Shown piece after piece: positions 1 to 8,351 of a stretch of DNA of 64,000 bases (the first letter of the stretch is position 1; every line of letters starts with the position of its first letter). The DNA is from Polynucleobacter sp. MWH-CaK5 (lineage in GTDB: Bacteria; Pseudomonadota; Gammaproteobacteria; Burkholderiales; Burkholderiaceae). The stretch covers positions 248,001 through 312,000 of the forward strand of contig NZ_CP061299.1 of NCBI RefSeq assembly GCF_018687615.1. The letters are read 5' to 3'. Below the pieces are notes generated by a model, which was not told the origin of the DNA, did not search any database, and saw only the letters and a program-made list of their open reading frames with translations. The translations under genes were made by a program, and so were the position numbers.

Positions 1-473
1 TAAAATTTTTTGGGGACTCTGTCGGCGATAAGGTTGTAGAGATTGGCGCTGGTTATGGTGGCCAAGCCTTGATAAATGATATGACATTCAAGATTAAGGA
101 GTACGAATTTTTAGATTTGCCGCCAGTTTTAAATTTGGTCTCTAAATATTTAGAGAGTCATATTCTTAATTGTGGATATAAGTTATCAACCCTTAATCAA
201 AAGACCGGGGAAGACTCCTATGATTTAGTGATAAGTAATTATGCATTTTCAGAGCTACCCACACATTTGCAGATTAAATATATTGATAAAGTCATTAACC
301 AGTGTCGTCGAGGGTATATGACAATGAATAGCGGAATGGGGAATGCTCATCAAATTAGTAAATTATCTTTAGATGAACTTAGGAAGCGCTTACCTAATTT
401 TGAAATTTTCCCTGAGTATCCGCTGACGGCGCCTGATAATTACATTATTGTGTGGGGACATCACAGAGGTTAA
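1..473 (+). CDS. Putative sugar O-methyltransferase (5' end outside window)
   Basis: The frame is open from the left edge, so the gene is cut; about 156 codons remain. The visible part begins with a motif I of class I SAM-dependent methyltransferases (VVEIGAGYGGQ, about residues 11-21), so the true start lies upstream rather than at the internal TTG at 69. The rest (LPPVLNLVSKYL, then YDLVISNYAFSEL) has the layout of proteins called putative sugar O-methyltransferases. The target is unknown; a surface-glycan sugar is a guess. Its stop codon overlaps the stop of the convergent photolyase gene by three bases. Confidence 0.7.
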   Translation, partial: KFFGDSVGDKVVEIGAGYGGQALINDMTFKIKEYEFLDLPPVLNLVSKYLESHILNCGYKLSTLNQKTGEDSYDLVISNYAFSELPTHLQIKYIDKVINQCRRGYMTMNSGMGNAHQISKLSLDELRKRLPNFEIFPEYPLTAPDNYIIVWGHHRG

Positions 474-1987
474 AGATTTTTTTTGACTATTGAGTACCTA
501 ATTAAAGTATTTTTTCTCGCTTCATCATGGTGCACTATTGGTGGAGGATAATCTCGCCCCAAGCGAACTCCTGCAAGATCTAATTCAATATCACCTGCTA
601 ACCAGGGAGCATGAATCGCTTTTTTGGATAGTTTGGATAACTGGGGCAAATACTTTTTAATGAATTTACCCTCAGCATCAAATTTTTCAGATTGGGTGAT
701 AGGGTTAAAGATGCGAAAGTAGGGTTGTGCATCACAACCACTGGATGATGCCCATTGCCAGCCGCCATTGTTGGCTGCAAAGTCAAAGTCATTCAAGTGA
801 TCGGCAAAGTATTGTTCACCCCAACGCCAATCAATGCCTAAATCTTTGATCAAGAAGCAAGCCACGACCATGCGCAAACGATTGTGCATGTAGCCACTTT
901 GATTGAGTTGATGCATGGCTGCATCAACCAATGGGTAACCAGTTTTACCCTCACACCAGGCTTTGAATAACTTTTGAGCTTTAGGACCGCTTTCCCAAAC
1001 AATTTTGTCGTAATCGGGTTTGAATGATTGATGTCCGGCTGTGCTGTGGATCAGTGATTTTTTACCCAAAGTTGGAGCCAATCTTGGGTGATTGCTCAAA
1101 ATCATGAAATAAAAGTCACGCCAAATCAGTTCTGATAACCAGATGGTGGCACCCATGCTGCCAGCCAACATTCTTTGGTACGCTTCGCGCACCAGCGCTC
1201 GAATAGAAATCGTGCCAAAGCGAGAGTGCACTGATAAATAGCTAGGTCCTTTGACCGCTGGAAAGTCACGGGTGGCATGGTATTGATCCATACGATCTAA
1301 GAACTGCTCAAATAGCTCCGATGCACCTGACATACCAGTGGGTAGATACGATTCAATGCCGGTGGGTTCAAAGCCCATTGATTCTAGCGATGGGAAAGGA
1401 AGATTTAATGGTTTTGGTATGGCTGCAAATTGGCCACTATCTAAATCAACAGCATGTGCATCAAGATCTGTGGCTTGTAGTTTTTTAAGCCAGGCATTTT
1501 TAAACGGTGTGAATACAGAGAACACTCCGCCTTGTCCTGTGAGTACTTGTTGATGCTCAAAGATCACTTGATCTTTATAACCATGAAAAGCAATAACTTT
1601 TGCTTCAAGTGCGAGTGAGACCAGGCGATCGCGTTCTATGGCTGCAGGCTCATAATCTTTATTGGTGTAAACCGCTTGAACACCTAATTCGGTGGCAAGC
1701 TGGGGAATGATGTCGATTGCTTTGCCATGACGCACAATGAGTCCGCCACCTTTGGTCTTGAGTTCAGTGTTGATTTCTTGTAATGATTGCCAAATGAAAT
1801 CAATGCGGCGATCTTTTGTAAGGCCTCTATTCAAGAGGTGGGACAAAATGTCCGTATCAAATACAAATACCACCCAAACTTGCTTGCAAGCTTTTAGAGC
1901 CATGCGCAGGGCATGGTGGTCGTGAAGTCTTAGGTCACGGCGCAGCCAGACCAAGCCTTTTGAACCAGAGCTATTGCTAGCAGTCAT
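470..1987 (-). CDS. phrB: Deoxyribodipyrimidine photo-lyase
   Basis: 505 aa, the usual length of class I CPD photolyases. The enzyme uses blue light and reduced FAD to split cyclobutane pyrimidine dimers in DNA. The N-terminal antenna-binding Rossmann domain starts with LVWLRRDLRLHDH. The C-terminal FAD domain carries IWRDFY, the GYPLVDAAM stretch and the signature NNGGWQWASSSGCDAQPYFR, with Trp and Asn residues lining FAD and the lesion. The ATG start is preceded by a good ribosome site (AGGAG about 8 bases upstream on the minus strand). It is transcribed away from algH and faces the methyltransferase gene. A cryptochrome-like role cannot be excluded, but the signature favours a photolyase. 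Confidence 0.93.
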   Translation of the reverse strand: MTASNSSGSKGLVWLRRDLRLHDHHALRMALKACKQVWVVFVFDTDILSHLLNRGLTKDRRIDFIWQSLQEINTELKTKGGGLIVRHGKAIDIIPQLATELGVQAVYTNKDYEPAAIERDRLVSLALEAKVIAFHGYKDQVIFEHQQVLTGQGGVFSVFTPFKNAWLKKLQATDLDAHAVDLDSGQFAAIPKPLNLPFPSLESMGFEPTGIESYLPTGMSGASELFEQFLDRMDQYHATRDFPAVKGPSYLSVHSRFGTISIRALVREAYQRMLAGSMGATIWLSELIWRDFYFMILSNHPRLAPTLGKKSLIHSTAGHQSFKPDYDKIVWESGPKAQKLFKAWCEGKTGYPLVDAAMHQLNQSGYMHNRLRMVVACFLIKDLGIDWRWGEQYFADHLNDFDFAANNGGWQWASSSGCDAQPYFRIFNPITQSEKFDAEGKFIKKYLPQLSKLSKKAIHAPWLAGDIELDLAGVRLGRDYPPPIVHHDEARKNTLIRYSIVKKNL

Positions 1988-2112
1988 ATTTTTATCTCCT
2001 AAGGCATCATTATTGATGATTCATGATTCTCTATGCCTTTGATTGTCATTTTATAGAGATATCCAGTTTTATGGTTAGGGTGGGTAAGGCCTTAATCAGA
2101 TAAAATCTGCTT

Positions 2113-2715
2113 ATGACTCAAAAAACAGGAGATGTTCAGCATCTCGCCAATCAGTTCTTAATTGCTATGCCTGGCATGGTTGATGAGAACTTTGCTGGTT
2201 CTGTTATTTACCTCTGTGATCACTCTTCTACTGGTGCCATGGGCTTGGTCATTAATAAGCCCACTGATGTTGATTTAGCCACTGTTTTTGACAAGGTCGA
2301 TCTCAAGTTAGAAATTCAAACCAAAGCCATTGAGCCTGTTTATTTTGGCGGCCCTGTCCAAACGGATCGTGGCTTTATCTTGCATGAACAAAAGCAGGGT
2401 GAGCACACCACTCATTACAACTCCTCGTTGAGAATCCCAGGTGGTTTGGCCATGACCACTTCTAAAGATGTTTTAGAAGAAGTGGCCGCTGGTCATGGAC
2501 CCTCACGTTTTTTAATGACATTGGGTTATGCGGGTTGGAGTGCAGGTCAGCTCGAAGATGAAATTGCACGCAATGGTTGGCTAAATGTTCCAGCCCCTAC
2601 AGAAGAAATGGCCCACATCATTTTTGATACCCCTGATGAATACAAGTATCAAAATGTTTTGGGTCTATTGGGCATTGATCTTGGTTTTCTTTCAAGTGAT
2701 GCGGGTCATGCCTGA
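2113..2715 (+). CDS. algH: AlgH/YqgE family protein (UPF0301)
   Basis: 200 aa, full length for the family. Recognised from the opening NQFLIAMPGM, the VIYLCDHSSTGAMGLVINKP stretch, FGGPVQTDRGFILH and the later GYAGWSAGQLEDE. The biochemical role is not settled; the name comes from an alginate-regulation phenotype in Pseudomonas. It overlaps ruvX by one base (TGATG), so the two are probably translated from one message. The algH-ruvX-pyrR-pyrB order is common in betaproteobacteria and gammaproteobacteria. Confidence 0.93.
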   Translation: MTQKTGDVQHLANQFLIAMPGMVDENFAGSVIYLCDHSSTGAMGLVINKPTDVDLATVFDKVDLKLEIQTKAIEPVYFGGPVQTDRGFILHEQKQGEHTTHYNSSLRIPGGLAMTTSKDVLEEVAAGHGPSRFLMTLGYAGWSAGQLEDEIARNGWLNVPAPTEEMAHIIFDTPDEYKYQNVLGLLGIDLGFLSSDAGHA

Positions 2716-3086
2716 TGACAAAAACCATCTTGGCCTTTGATTTTGGAGAAAAGCGCATTGGTGTTGCTGTGGGCAACACCATCACCAAAACCGCTGAAGC
2801 TTTGAAGATCATTCAAGAGAAAAATCAAGACGAAAAATTCAAAGCAATCGAGGCACTCATCCAAGAGTGGCAACCAGAATTACTGGTGGTGGGTTTGCCC
2901 ACTCATCCGGATGGTGCGGAGCATGAGGTGACTCTAAAAGCTAAACGCTTTGGCAATCAACTGCATGGTCGTTTCCAAAAGGAAGTGGTTTGGGTCGATG
3001 AGCGCTATACCTCTGTTTCTGTTCAAGATGGGAATGATGCCTTGGCAGCTCAATTGATCTTGCAGCAGTATCTCGATACCCTGTAA
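2715..3086 (+). CDS. ruvX: Putative pre-16S rRNA nuclease / Holliday junction resolvase-like (YqgF)
   Basis: 123 aa. An RNase H-like fold is shown by ILAFDFGEKRIGVAVGN at the N-terminus, with the first catalytic Asp in AFDFG, by LLVVGLPTHPDG, and by VWVDERYTSV with the conserved DER near the C-terminus. The family is essential in Escherichia coli and acts in 5' maturation of 16S rRNA; a resolvase role was proposed from fold similarity. The ATG overlaps the algH stop by one base, implying translational coupling. It is somewhat shorter than the E. coli protein. Confidence 0.93.
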   Translation: MTKTILAFDFGEKRIGVAVGNTITKTAEALKIIQEKNQDEKFKAIEALIQEWQPELLVVGLPTHPDGAEHEVTLKAKRFGNQLHGRFQKEVVWVDERYTSVSVQDGNDALAAQLILQQYLDTL

Positions 3087-3172
3087 GATAAAAACACAAG
3101 AAACATCAGAGTAAGATACTTGTATTGAGATTGTTGAATTAAAAGTAACTAGCAAACATTGAATGAAAGCTT

Positions 3173-3685
3173 ATGTCATCCATTCCTAACGCAGAAGACC
3201 TTTATCAAACTCTTTTAAATCAATTAAAAGAGCAAAAGAGAATCAGTCCTGATTTTCAATTGGCTGGTTTGGCCAGTGGTGGTGCTTGGGTGGCGGAGCG
3301 CTTGGCCAAAGATTTGGGTTTATCTGCTCATGGCGTCATCAATGTGTCATTCCATCGTGATGACTATGCTGAAAAAGGCATCAAGGCTCTCAATAGCTCA
3401 GAGGGTATGTCCACCAAATTACCTTTCGAGGTAGAAGGTGCTCACATTATCTTGGTTGATGATGTTTTAGACACCGGTAGAACCGTTCGAGCAGCTCTCA
3501 ATGAGTTATTTGACTATGGGCGTCCGGCCAAAGTTGATTTAGCCGTTCTGGCGGATCGTCATAGAAGACAGTTGCCAGTCGATGCGACTTTTAAGGGGGC
3601 TAAAGCCCAGGTGGAAGATGATCAGATCTTGGTTTTAGAGCAATTGGATGATGGGCGCTTTAGCTTTAGCGCCGAGGCTCAATAA
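3173..3685 (+). CDS. pyrR: PyrR: bifunctional pyr operon regulator / uracil phosphoribosyltransferase
   Basis: 170 aa. A type I phosphoribosyltransferase fold with the PRPP-binding loop IILVDDVLDTGRTVRAAL (about residues 91-108) and the preceding VSFHRDDYAEKG characteristic of PyrR. In Gram-positive bacteria PyrR binds pyr mRNA and controls attenuation. In proteobacteria with a pyrR-pyrB pair the regulatory role is less certain. It lies 100 bases upstream of pyrB and probably shares its transcript. No clear antiterminator hairpin was seen in the 3686-3785 spacer. Confidence 0.92.
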   Translation: MSSIPNAEDLYQTLLNQLKEQKRISPDFQLAGLASGGAWVAERLAKDLGLSAHGVINVSFHRDDYAEKGIKALNSSEGMSTKLPFEVEGAHIILVDDVLDTGRTVRAALNELFDYGRPAKVDLAVLADRHRRQLPVDATFKGAKAQVEDDQILVLEQLDDGRFSFSAEAQ

Positions 3686-3785
3686 AGAGTTAAGCGGAAT
3701 CAATTAAAAATTCAGCTAATGAACGAAAAAGATAATAAAAAGACAACATAAGAACTAACAGAAAAGATTAAAATACTGACCTAAG

Positions 3786-4760
3786 ATGCCAAAAACCTCT
3801 AAGACTGCCAGCCAACTACAGCTCAATGATCAAGGCGAGCTCACTCATTTGTTGACCTTAGAAGGTTTATCTAAAGAACATATTCTTCATATCCTCGATA
3901 CGGCTCAACAGTTTGTGGCTGTGAGCGATTCAGATCGAGAAGTTAAAAAAGTTCCATTGCTGCGCGGTAAGAATGTTTTCAATCTTTTCTTCGAGAACTC
4001 CACTCGCACCAGAACCACTTTTGAAATCGCGGCCAAACGTTTATCGGCTGATGTTGTTAACTTAGATATTCAAACCTCATCAACGGCCAAGGGTGAGACC
4101 TTGCTCGACACCATTGATAATTTGGTGGCGATGCAAGCTGATATTTTTGTGGTGCGTCATAAAACCACGGGTGCTGCTGTTGAGGTTGCTCAACATTTAC
4201 CACCGCATGTGCATGTGATCAATGCGGGTGATGGTACCAATCAGCATCCAACGCAAGGTCTACTGGATATGTACACCATGCGTCACTTCAAGCAAGATTT
4301 CACAAAGATCAAAGTGGCCATCATTGGTGACATTGTTCATAGTCGTGTGGCCAAATCAAATATTCATGCATTGACCACTTTGGGTTGCCCAGAGATCAGA
4401 GCGATTGGCCCTGAGAGTTTGTTGCCTAAAGACCTGAACATGATGGGCGTCAAAATCTACAACAACATCGAAGAAGGTTTAAAAGGTGTGGATGTGGTGA
4501 TGACACTTCGTATCCAAAAAGAGCGCATGGAAGCTGGTCAAGTACCAGAAGGCGATGAGTTCTTTAAGCAATGGGGTTTGACCAAAGAAAGACTTCAATT
4601 AGCTAAGCCCGATGCCATCGTGATGCATCCAGGCCCCATGAACCGTGAAGTGGAAATCGCCAGTGATGTGGCTGATGGTCCGCAAGCAGTGATCCTCAAA
4701 CAGGTCACTTTTGGTATTGCGGTGCGCATGGCCGTGATGTCAATCGTCGCTGGCAACTAA
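3786..4760 (+). CDS. pyrB: Aspartate carbamoyltransferase catalytic chain
   Basis: 324 aa, full length. It condenses carbamoyl phosphate with aspartate, the first committed step of pyrimidine synthesis. The carbamoyl-phosphate loop FENSTRTRTTFE (about residues 69-80), the HPTQGLLD motif and the C-terminal MHPGPMNR aspartate-binding stretch are all present, so it should be active. No regulatory pyrI follows. A dihydroorotase gene (pyrC), a frequent next neighbour in such operons, is also absent: only about 27 bases after the stop the sequence turns into the tail of an unrelated carbamoyltransferase (see 4788-5585). Confidence 0.96.
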   Translation: MPKTSKTASQLQLNDQGELTHLLTLEGLSKEHILHILDTAQQFVAVSDSDREVKKVPLLRGKNVFNLFFENSTRTRTTFEIAAKRLSADVVNLDIQTSSTAKGETLLDTIDNLVAMQADIFVVRHKTTGAAVEVAQHLPPHVHVINAGDGTNQHPTQGLLDMYTMRHFKQDFTKIKVAIIGDIVHSRVAKSNIHALTTLGCPEIRAIGPESLLPKDLNMMGVKIYNNIEEGLKGVDVVMTLRIQKERMEAGQVPEGDEFFKQWGLTKERLQLAKPDAIVMHPGPMNREVEIASDVADGPQAVILKQVTFGIAVRMAVMSIVAGN

Positions 4761-4787
4761 AACTCCTGTAATTAATCAGTTCTTTGA

Positions 4788-5585
4788 CCATTTTCCGTTC
4801 ACTCTAGAGCTATTATTTATAAAAATACGCCATTCAAGAAGCTTTATATACAGCCTGCCGCAGGAGATGCTGGAGGGGCTATTGGCGCGGCTTATACTGT
4901 TTGGCATAGATTGGGTGGTAAGCGAAGCTTCTTGATGAATCACTCCTATTGGGGACCACATTTTACTGCTGATCATTTGAAAAAATTGCTATTCAATTAC
5001 ACAAATCAGTTAACGGAGCAAGGATGCAAAGTCATCCAGTTTTTAGATGAGGAGAAGCTTTGTCAAAAGACAGCGGAAGCAATTTCAGAAGGTAAGGTTG
5101 TAGGTTGGTTTCAGGGGCGAATGGAGTGGGGTCCACGCGCTTTAGGTAATCGTTCTATTCTTGGCGATCCTCGTCGTGCTGATATGAAAGAAGTCCTTAA
5201 CATTAAAATCAAACGCCGTGAATCGTTTCGTCCTTTTGCGCCATCTATTCTTTCCGAGGCTGTTGCTGATTGGTTTGAGCAGTACGATGATGTACCTTTC
5301 ATGATGCAAGTATATCCAGTCCGTAAGGATAAATATCATTTTATACCTGCAGTCACACATGTGGATGGAACTGGGAGATTGCAAACTGTAAATTCCGATA
5401 CAAATCCACGTTATCATCGATTAATAAGTACGTTTGGTAAGTTAACTGGCGTACCTATTTTGCTTAATACGTCTTTTAATGAGAACGAACCGGTTGTTTG
5501 TTGTCCTGAAGAAGCGATTGATTGCTTCCTTAGAACGAAAATGGATTTATTAGTTCTTGGAGATTCGATTATTTATCGAACTTAA
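4788..5585 (+). pseudogene. Truncated nodulation-type carbamoyltransferase (C-terminal part only)
   Basis: In one reading frame from about 4788 (just after an in-frame TGA at 4785) the translation aligns with the C-terminal part of the NodU/CmcH/TobZ family: PFKKLYIQPAAGDAGGAIGA, then WFQGRMEWGPRALGNRSIL, RESFRPFAPSIL, and LLNTSFNENEPVV near the end. About 260 of the usual 570-610 residues remain. The N-terminal Kae1-like half with its metal-binding histidines is missing. The family context begins at least 80 bases upstream of the first ATG at 4911, which shows that ATG is not a native start. I read this as a gene beheaded by the recombination that joined the polysaccharide island to the pyr operon. 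A short expressed C-terminal protein is possible but unlikely to be active. Confidence 0.85.
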
Positions 5586-5684
5586 CCTGTTGAGTTTTTT
5601 TGGAATCTACAACTAAATTTTCATAAAAAAATATTAAGGAAGTCGATATGCGATGCTAGTCAAGCATTTCTGATGCTGTAAATA

Positions 5685-6446
5685 ATGTCAACAAATATAA
5701 AAATCTCAATCATTACTGCTACTTATAATTGTGTAAATACATTGACTGACTGTTTTTCCGCAGTTTCTCGACAAGATTATTCAAATTATGAACATATAGT
5801 GGTTGATGGCGCAAGTACTGATGGTACAGTTGATTTGATTCATCAGAACATTCATCAAATCAAAGTTTTTACAAGTGCACCAGATAAAGGTATTTATGAT
5901 GCCTTGAATAAGGGGCTAGCCCTGGCTAGTGGTGATGTTATTGGTTTTTTACATGCAGATGATTTATTTGCGAGTGATAACGTGTTATCAAAAATTGCAG
6001 CTGTTTTTGATGACCCATCAGTGTGTGCGGTATATGGTGATTTGCAGTATGTGAGTAAGAAAAATATATCTAATCTAATACGTTGCTGGAGGTCTAGCAC
6101 ATTTGATAAAAGTGATTTAGTTTGGGGTTGGATGCCGCCCCATCCAACACTATATGTTCGGCGTGAGTGGTATCAATATATAGGTGCCTTTGATATCAAA
6201 TACCAAATTTCTGGGGATTATGTAAGTATTTTGAGGCTTTTTAGCCAGCCTGATTTTAAGTCTGTTTATGTGCCAATGGTTTTTGTTTTGATGCGTACGG
6301 GTGGGAAAAGTAATAGATCAGTTCGGGTAATCTTAAAAAAATCTATGGAAGATTGGCGGGCACTGCGTGCTTTTGGTTTTGGTATCTTTGGTGCTGTTTG
6401 TGCACTTTTATGGAAAAATATCAGAAAAGTCGAGCAGTTATGGTAA
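5685..6446 (+). CDS. Glycosyltransferase family 2 (WcaA-like)
   Basis: 253 aa. A GT-A fold: ISIITATYNCVNTLTDCFSA at the N-terminus, VVDGASTDGTVDLI for nucleotide binding, and a DXD-type acidic motif in IGFLHADDLF (about residue 90). WMPPHPTLYVRR and GDYVSILRLF are typical of colanic-acid-type GT2 enzymes. The donor and acceptor cannot be told from sequence. It lies alone between the carbamoyltransferase remnant and the phage-type recombination module and converges with recT. No strong ribosome site is visible before the ATG. Confidence 0.88.
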   Translation: MSTNIKISIITATYNCVNTLTDCFSAVSRQDYSNYEHIVVDGASTDGTVDLIHQNIHQIKVFTSAPDKGIYDALNKGLALASGDVIGFLHADDLFASDNVLSKIAAVFDDPSVCAVYGDLQYVSKKNISNLIRCWRSSTFDKSDLVWGWMPPHPTLYVRREWYQYIGAFDIKYQISGDYVSILRLFSQPDFKSVYVPMVFVLMRTGGKSNRSVRVILKKSMEDWRALRAFGFGIFGAVCALLWKNIRKVEQLW

Positions 6447-6488
6447 ATGAATTTTAAATTTCACTTGTACTTAAAAGATATTGTAGAT

Positions 6489-7076
6489 TTATAAATCTAA
6501 CAATTTTTCTTTAAGTGCCATTACTTGGTTTTTGCTGGTTGAATTGATAGGCGTCATATTCATTATATTTTCTTTGTTGAGGCTATTTTGATAACGCTCA
6601 GAACTTGAAATATTAAATGCCAGTCTCGCACATTGCTGAATCACTCGATGTCTCAGCATGCGCCTTGGCATCTGTTGCCACGATGGGTGATCGGTTCTGA
6701 CTTCTTCGAAGTATTCCTTGATTACAATAGGTAGGATTCGATCATTTCTATAGATGGTGCACTCCATCCATGAAGGAATGCCATCGATTAGTTCTGTGGA
6801 GTCTCTCAAACTCATCCCCGCATATTGAGGATGATGGTTGATAAGCTTGGACCAGCCATCAATGGTGATGAATGTTTGATAGCTCTGATCAGGTCCCTGA
6901 AGTAAAGAAATCTCATCCGATAGGGGATCTAACTGGTACTTATTGGCTAGTCTCAAAAGTTGTACCTGAGGATAAAGTGGTAGACCTAGGTGTTGATCTA
7001 ACCAGAGTTGGATTTCTTCTGGATCAAGAGCCATTGTTTGGCAAAGGGTATTAATGGATTGTTGAAGTGCTTTCAT
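6489..7076 (-). CDS. RecT/Bet family single-strand annealing protein
   Basis: 195 aa. The RecT/Bet family is recognised from the block around residues 43-90: ANKYQLDPLSDEISLL, FITIDGWSKLI, then YAGMSL, and from LRHRVIQQCARLAFNIS (about 141-157). Such phage recombinases coat single strands made by a partner exonuclease and anneal them to homologous DNA, without needing RecA. It lies directly downstream of a YqaJ exonuclease with a 4-base overlap, the classic phage pair. It is shorter than lambda Bet (261 aa), mostly by lacking a long C-terminal tail. It sits inside a polysaccharide locus with no phage structural genes or integrase in view. Confidence 0.85.
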   Translation of the reverse strand: MKALQQSINTLCQTMALDPEEIQLWLDQHLGLPLYPQVQLLRLANKYQLDPLSDEISLLQGPDQSYQTFITIDGWSKLINHHPQYAGMSLRDSTELIDGIPSWMECTIYRNDRILPIVIKEYFEEVRTDHPSWQQMPRRMLRHRVIQQCARLAFNISSSERYQNSLNKENIMNMTPINSTSKNQVMALKEKLLDL

Positions 7077-8029
7077 GAGAGCTCCTTAATCACTAAGCGA
7101 CGACTGTTCTGGATAGGTACTTGGTATTGATGGACTAAATCAGGATGTTCTTCAGAGAGTCTTTTGGCATCTAGCCTTAGTGAAGGTTTAGGTGCTTTCC
7201 AAGTGGCCAAGGTTTGACCATGGTAGGTCAGCACTTCCGCATCCTGCATCTGTCCCATGATGCTTTGCTTGATTTGGCTGATTTGTGCTTCATGGTGTTC
7301 TACTTGTTCATTAAGAGATTTGAGCTTCTTAATCAGTTCACAAGTCTGGGCAGAAGCCTCAACCGACTTACCCACCTTGGACTTGCCGAACAGCGTCTTA
7401 TAGTCAGACTCAGAATTGGCTGGAGGAGGGATGTCTTTTAAAACATGGTTCTCCCAGAATGACTTGGCTCTTTCCAGAACCATCTGTTCTAGCTCTAGGT
7501 CTCGACTGATCTCATAGATCCTAAAGTCGGCATTACCAAATAGAACTGCTAGATCAGTTCGATCTATATTGGTGAGCATCATGTACCAAACACATTGCAC
7601 TAAATAAGAGAGTGGTACTTGATCACTACCTGCTTCTCCCCACTCTGATTGAGTAAAAGGATTCGCTGTCTTACATTCCAGAATACGTGAGGCCATGAGG
7701 CGACCATCTTCAGCAATCAAGGGTAAATCACTAGACATAACAAACCGATCAATATGCCCATGCATATAGTCATACTCAGGATGAATCACCGCCGCATCAT
7801 GAGTCGCCAAAGATAAACCAGTCGCTAGAGCATATTCATAAGCGACAAAGGATTCCGCAAATAGACCAAATCGAAGCGGTAAAGAATCCCTAACTGCAAT
7901 CTCTTTACCAGTCTTCTCCATCCAAACATCCACAGCGCTGCGGTACTTCGATAAACCCAATACCGCGCCGACATCAGACCCACCTAGACTTTTAGCTCGC
8001 AACAGGGCAAAATCTTGATTATTAAGCAT
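7073..8029 (-). CDS. YqaJ-type viral recombinase / lambda exonuclease-like nuclease
   Basis: 318 aa. A PD-(D/E)XK nuclease of the YqaJ family. The opening SLGGSDVGAVLGLSKYRS with VWMEKTGK is diagnostic. Predicted catalytic residues are Glu59 in FGLFAESF, Asp94 in GHIDR, and Glu118 and Lys120 in ILECKTAN, followed by a conserved Gln145 in SYLVQCVWYM. Enzymes of this family chew the 5' strand of double-stranded DNA ends and hand the 3' strand to a RecT/Bet protein. The C-terminal third (about 215-290) is probably coiled coil. It overlaps recT, so the two are likely coupled, and starts 71 bases from the divergent XRE regulator. Confidence 0.86.
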   Translation of the reverse strand: MLNNQDFALLRAKSLGGSDVGAVLGLSKYRSAVDVWMEKTGKEIAVRDSLPLRFGLFAESFVAYEYALATGLSLATHDAAVIHPEYDYMHGHIDRFVMSSDLPLIAEDGRLMASRILECKTANPFTQSEWGEAGSDQVPLSYLVQCVWYMMLTNIDRTDLAVLFGNADFRIYEISRDLELEQMVLERAKSFWENHVLKDIPPPANSESDYKTLFGKSKVGKSVEASAQTCELIKKLKSLNEQVEHHEAQISQIKQSIMGQMQDAEVLTYHGQTLATWKAPKPSLRLDAKRLSEEHPDLVHQYQVPIQNSRRLVIKELS

Positions 8030-8050
8030 TTTTTATCCTCATATATAAAA

Positions 8051-8076
8051 CAAAGTATTAAATATTGATAACTTTG
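8051..8076. promoter_or_regulatory. Candidate operator in the yqaJ/XRE divergent promoter
   Basis: The 71-base gap between yqaJ and the XRE regulator holds an interrupted inverted repeat, CAAAGT (8051-8056) and ACTTTG (8071-8076), separated by 14 bases. A small XRE regulator next door often binds such sites. The arms are short, so chance is possible. Confidence 0.25.
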
Positions 8077-8100
8077 ATCTCATTATAAGGTACTTTTATC

Positions 8101-8334
8101 TTGATTACAAGTGGTCAAATTAAAGCGGCTCGCGCATTAGTTGATTGGACAGCTAGAGAATTGGCTACAAAAGCGGAAATAGGTTTTTCAACATTGATTC
8201 GTCTAGAGTCTGCTAATGGTGTGCCGGCTGGAAACATCAAAACTATTGATGCTGTAAAAAAAGCTTTAGAGGATGCAGGTATTGAGTTCATCGGCACTCC
8301 GGAAAATGGTGCTGGAGTTAGGTGGCGTAGCTAG
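8101..8334 (+). CDS. Small XRE-family helix-turn-helix regulator
   Basis: 77 aa with the TTG start at 8101, preceded by a plausible AAGG about 10 bases upstream. One HTH domain: IKAARALVDWTARELATKA is helices 1-2, GFSTLIRLES the recognition helix, and the tail KALEDAGIEFIGTPENGAG ends a compact repressor typical of proteobacterial phages and plasmids. It is divergent from yqaJ-recT, which it may repress, and 17 bases upstream of the gene at 8352, with which it probably forms an operon. Confidence 0.82.
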   Translation: MITSGQIKAARALVDWTARELATKAEIGFSTLIRLESANGVPAGNIKTIDAVKKALEDAGIEFIGTPENGAGVRWRS

Positions 8335-8351
8335 GTGCTTAAAAGAACTAT

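Noticed and set aside
6484..6499. Perfect 16-base palindrome at the end of recT and the convergent GT2 gene
   Set aside because: The palindrome has no loop, so a hairpin would use only about five base pairs, and it overlaps coding sequence; a terminator was not called.
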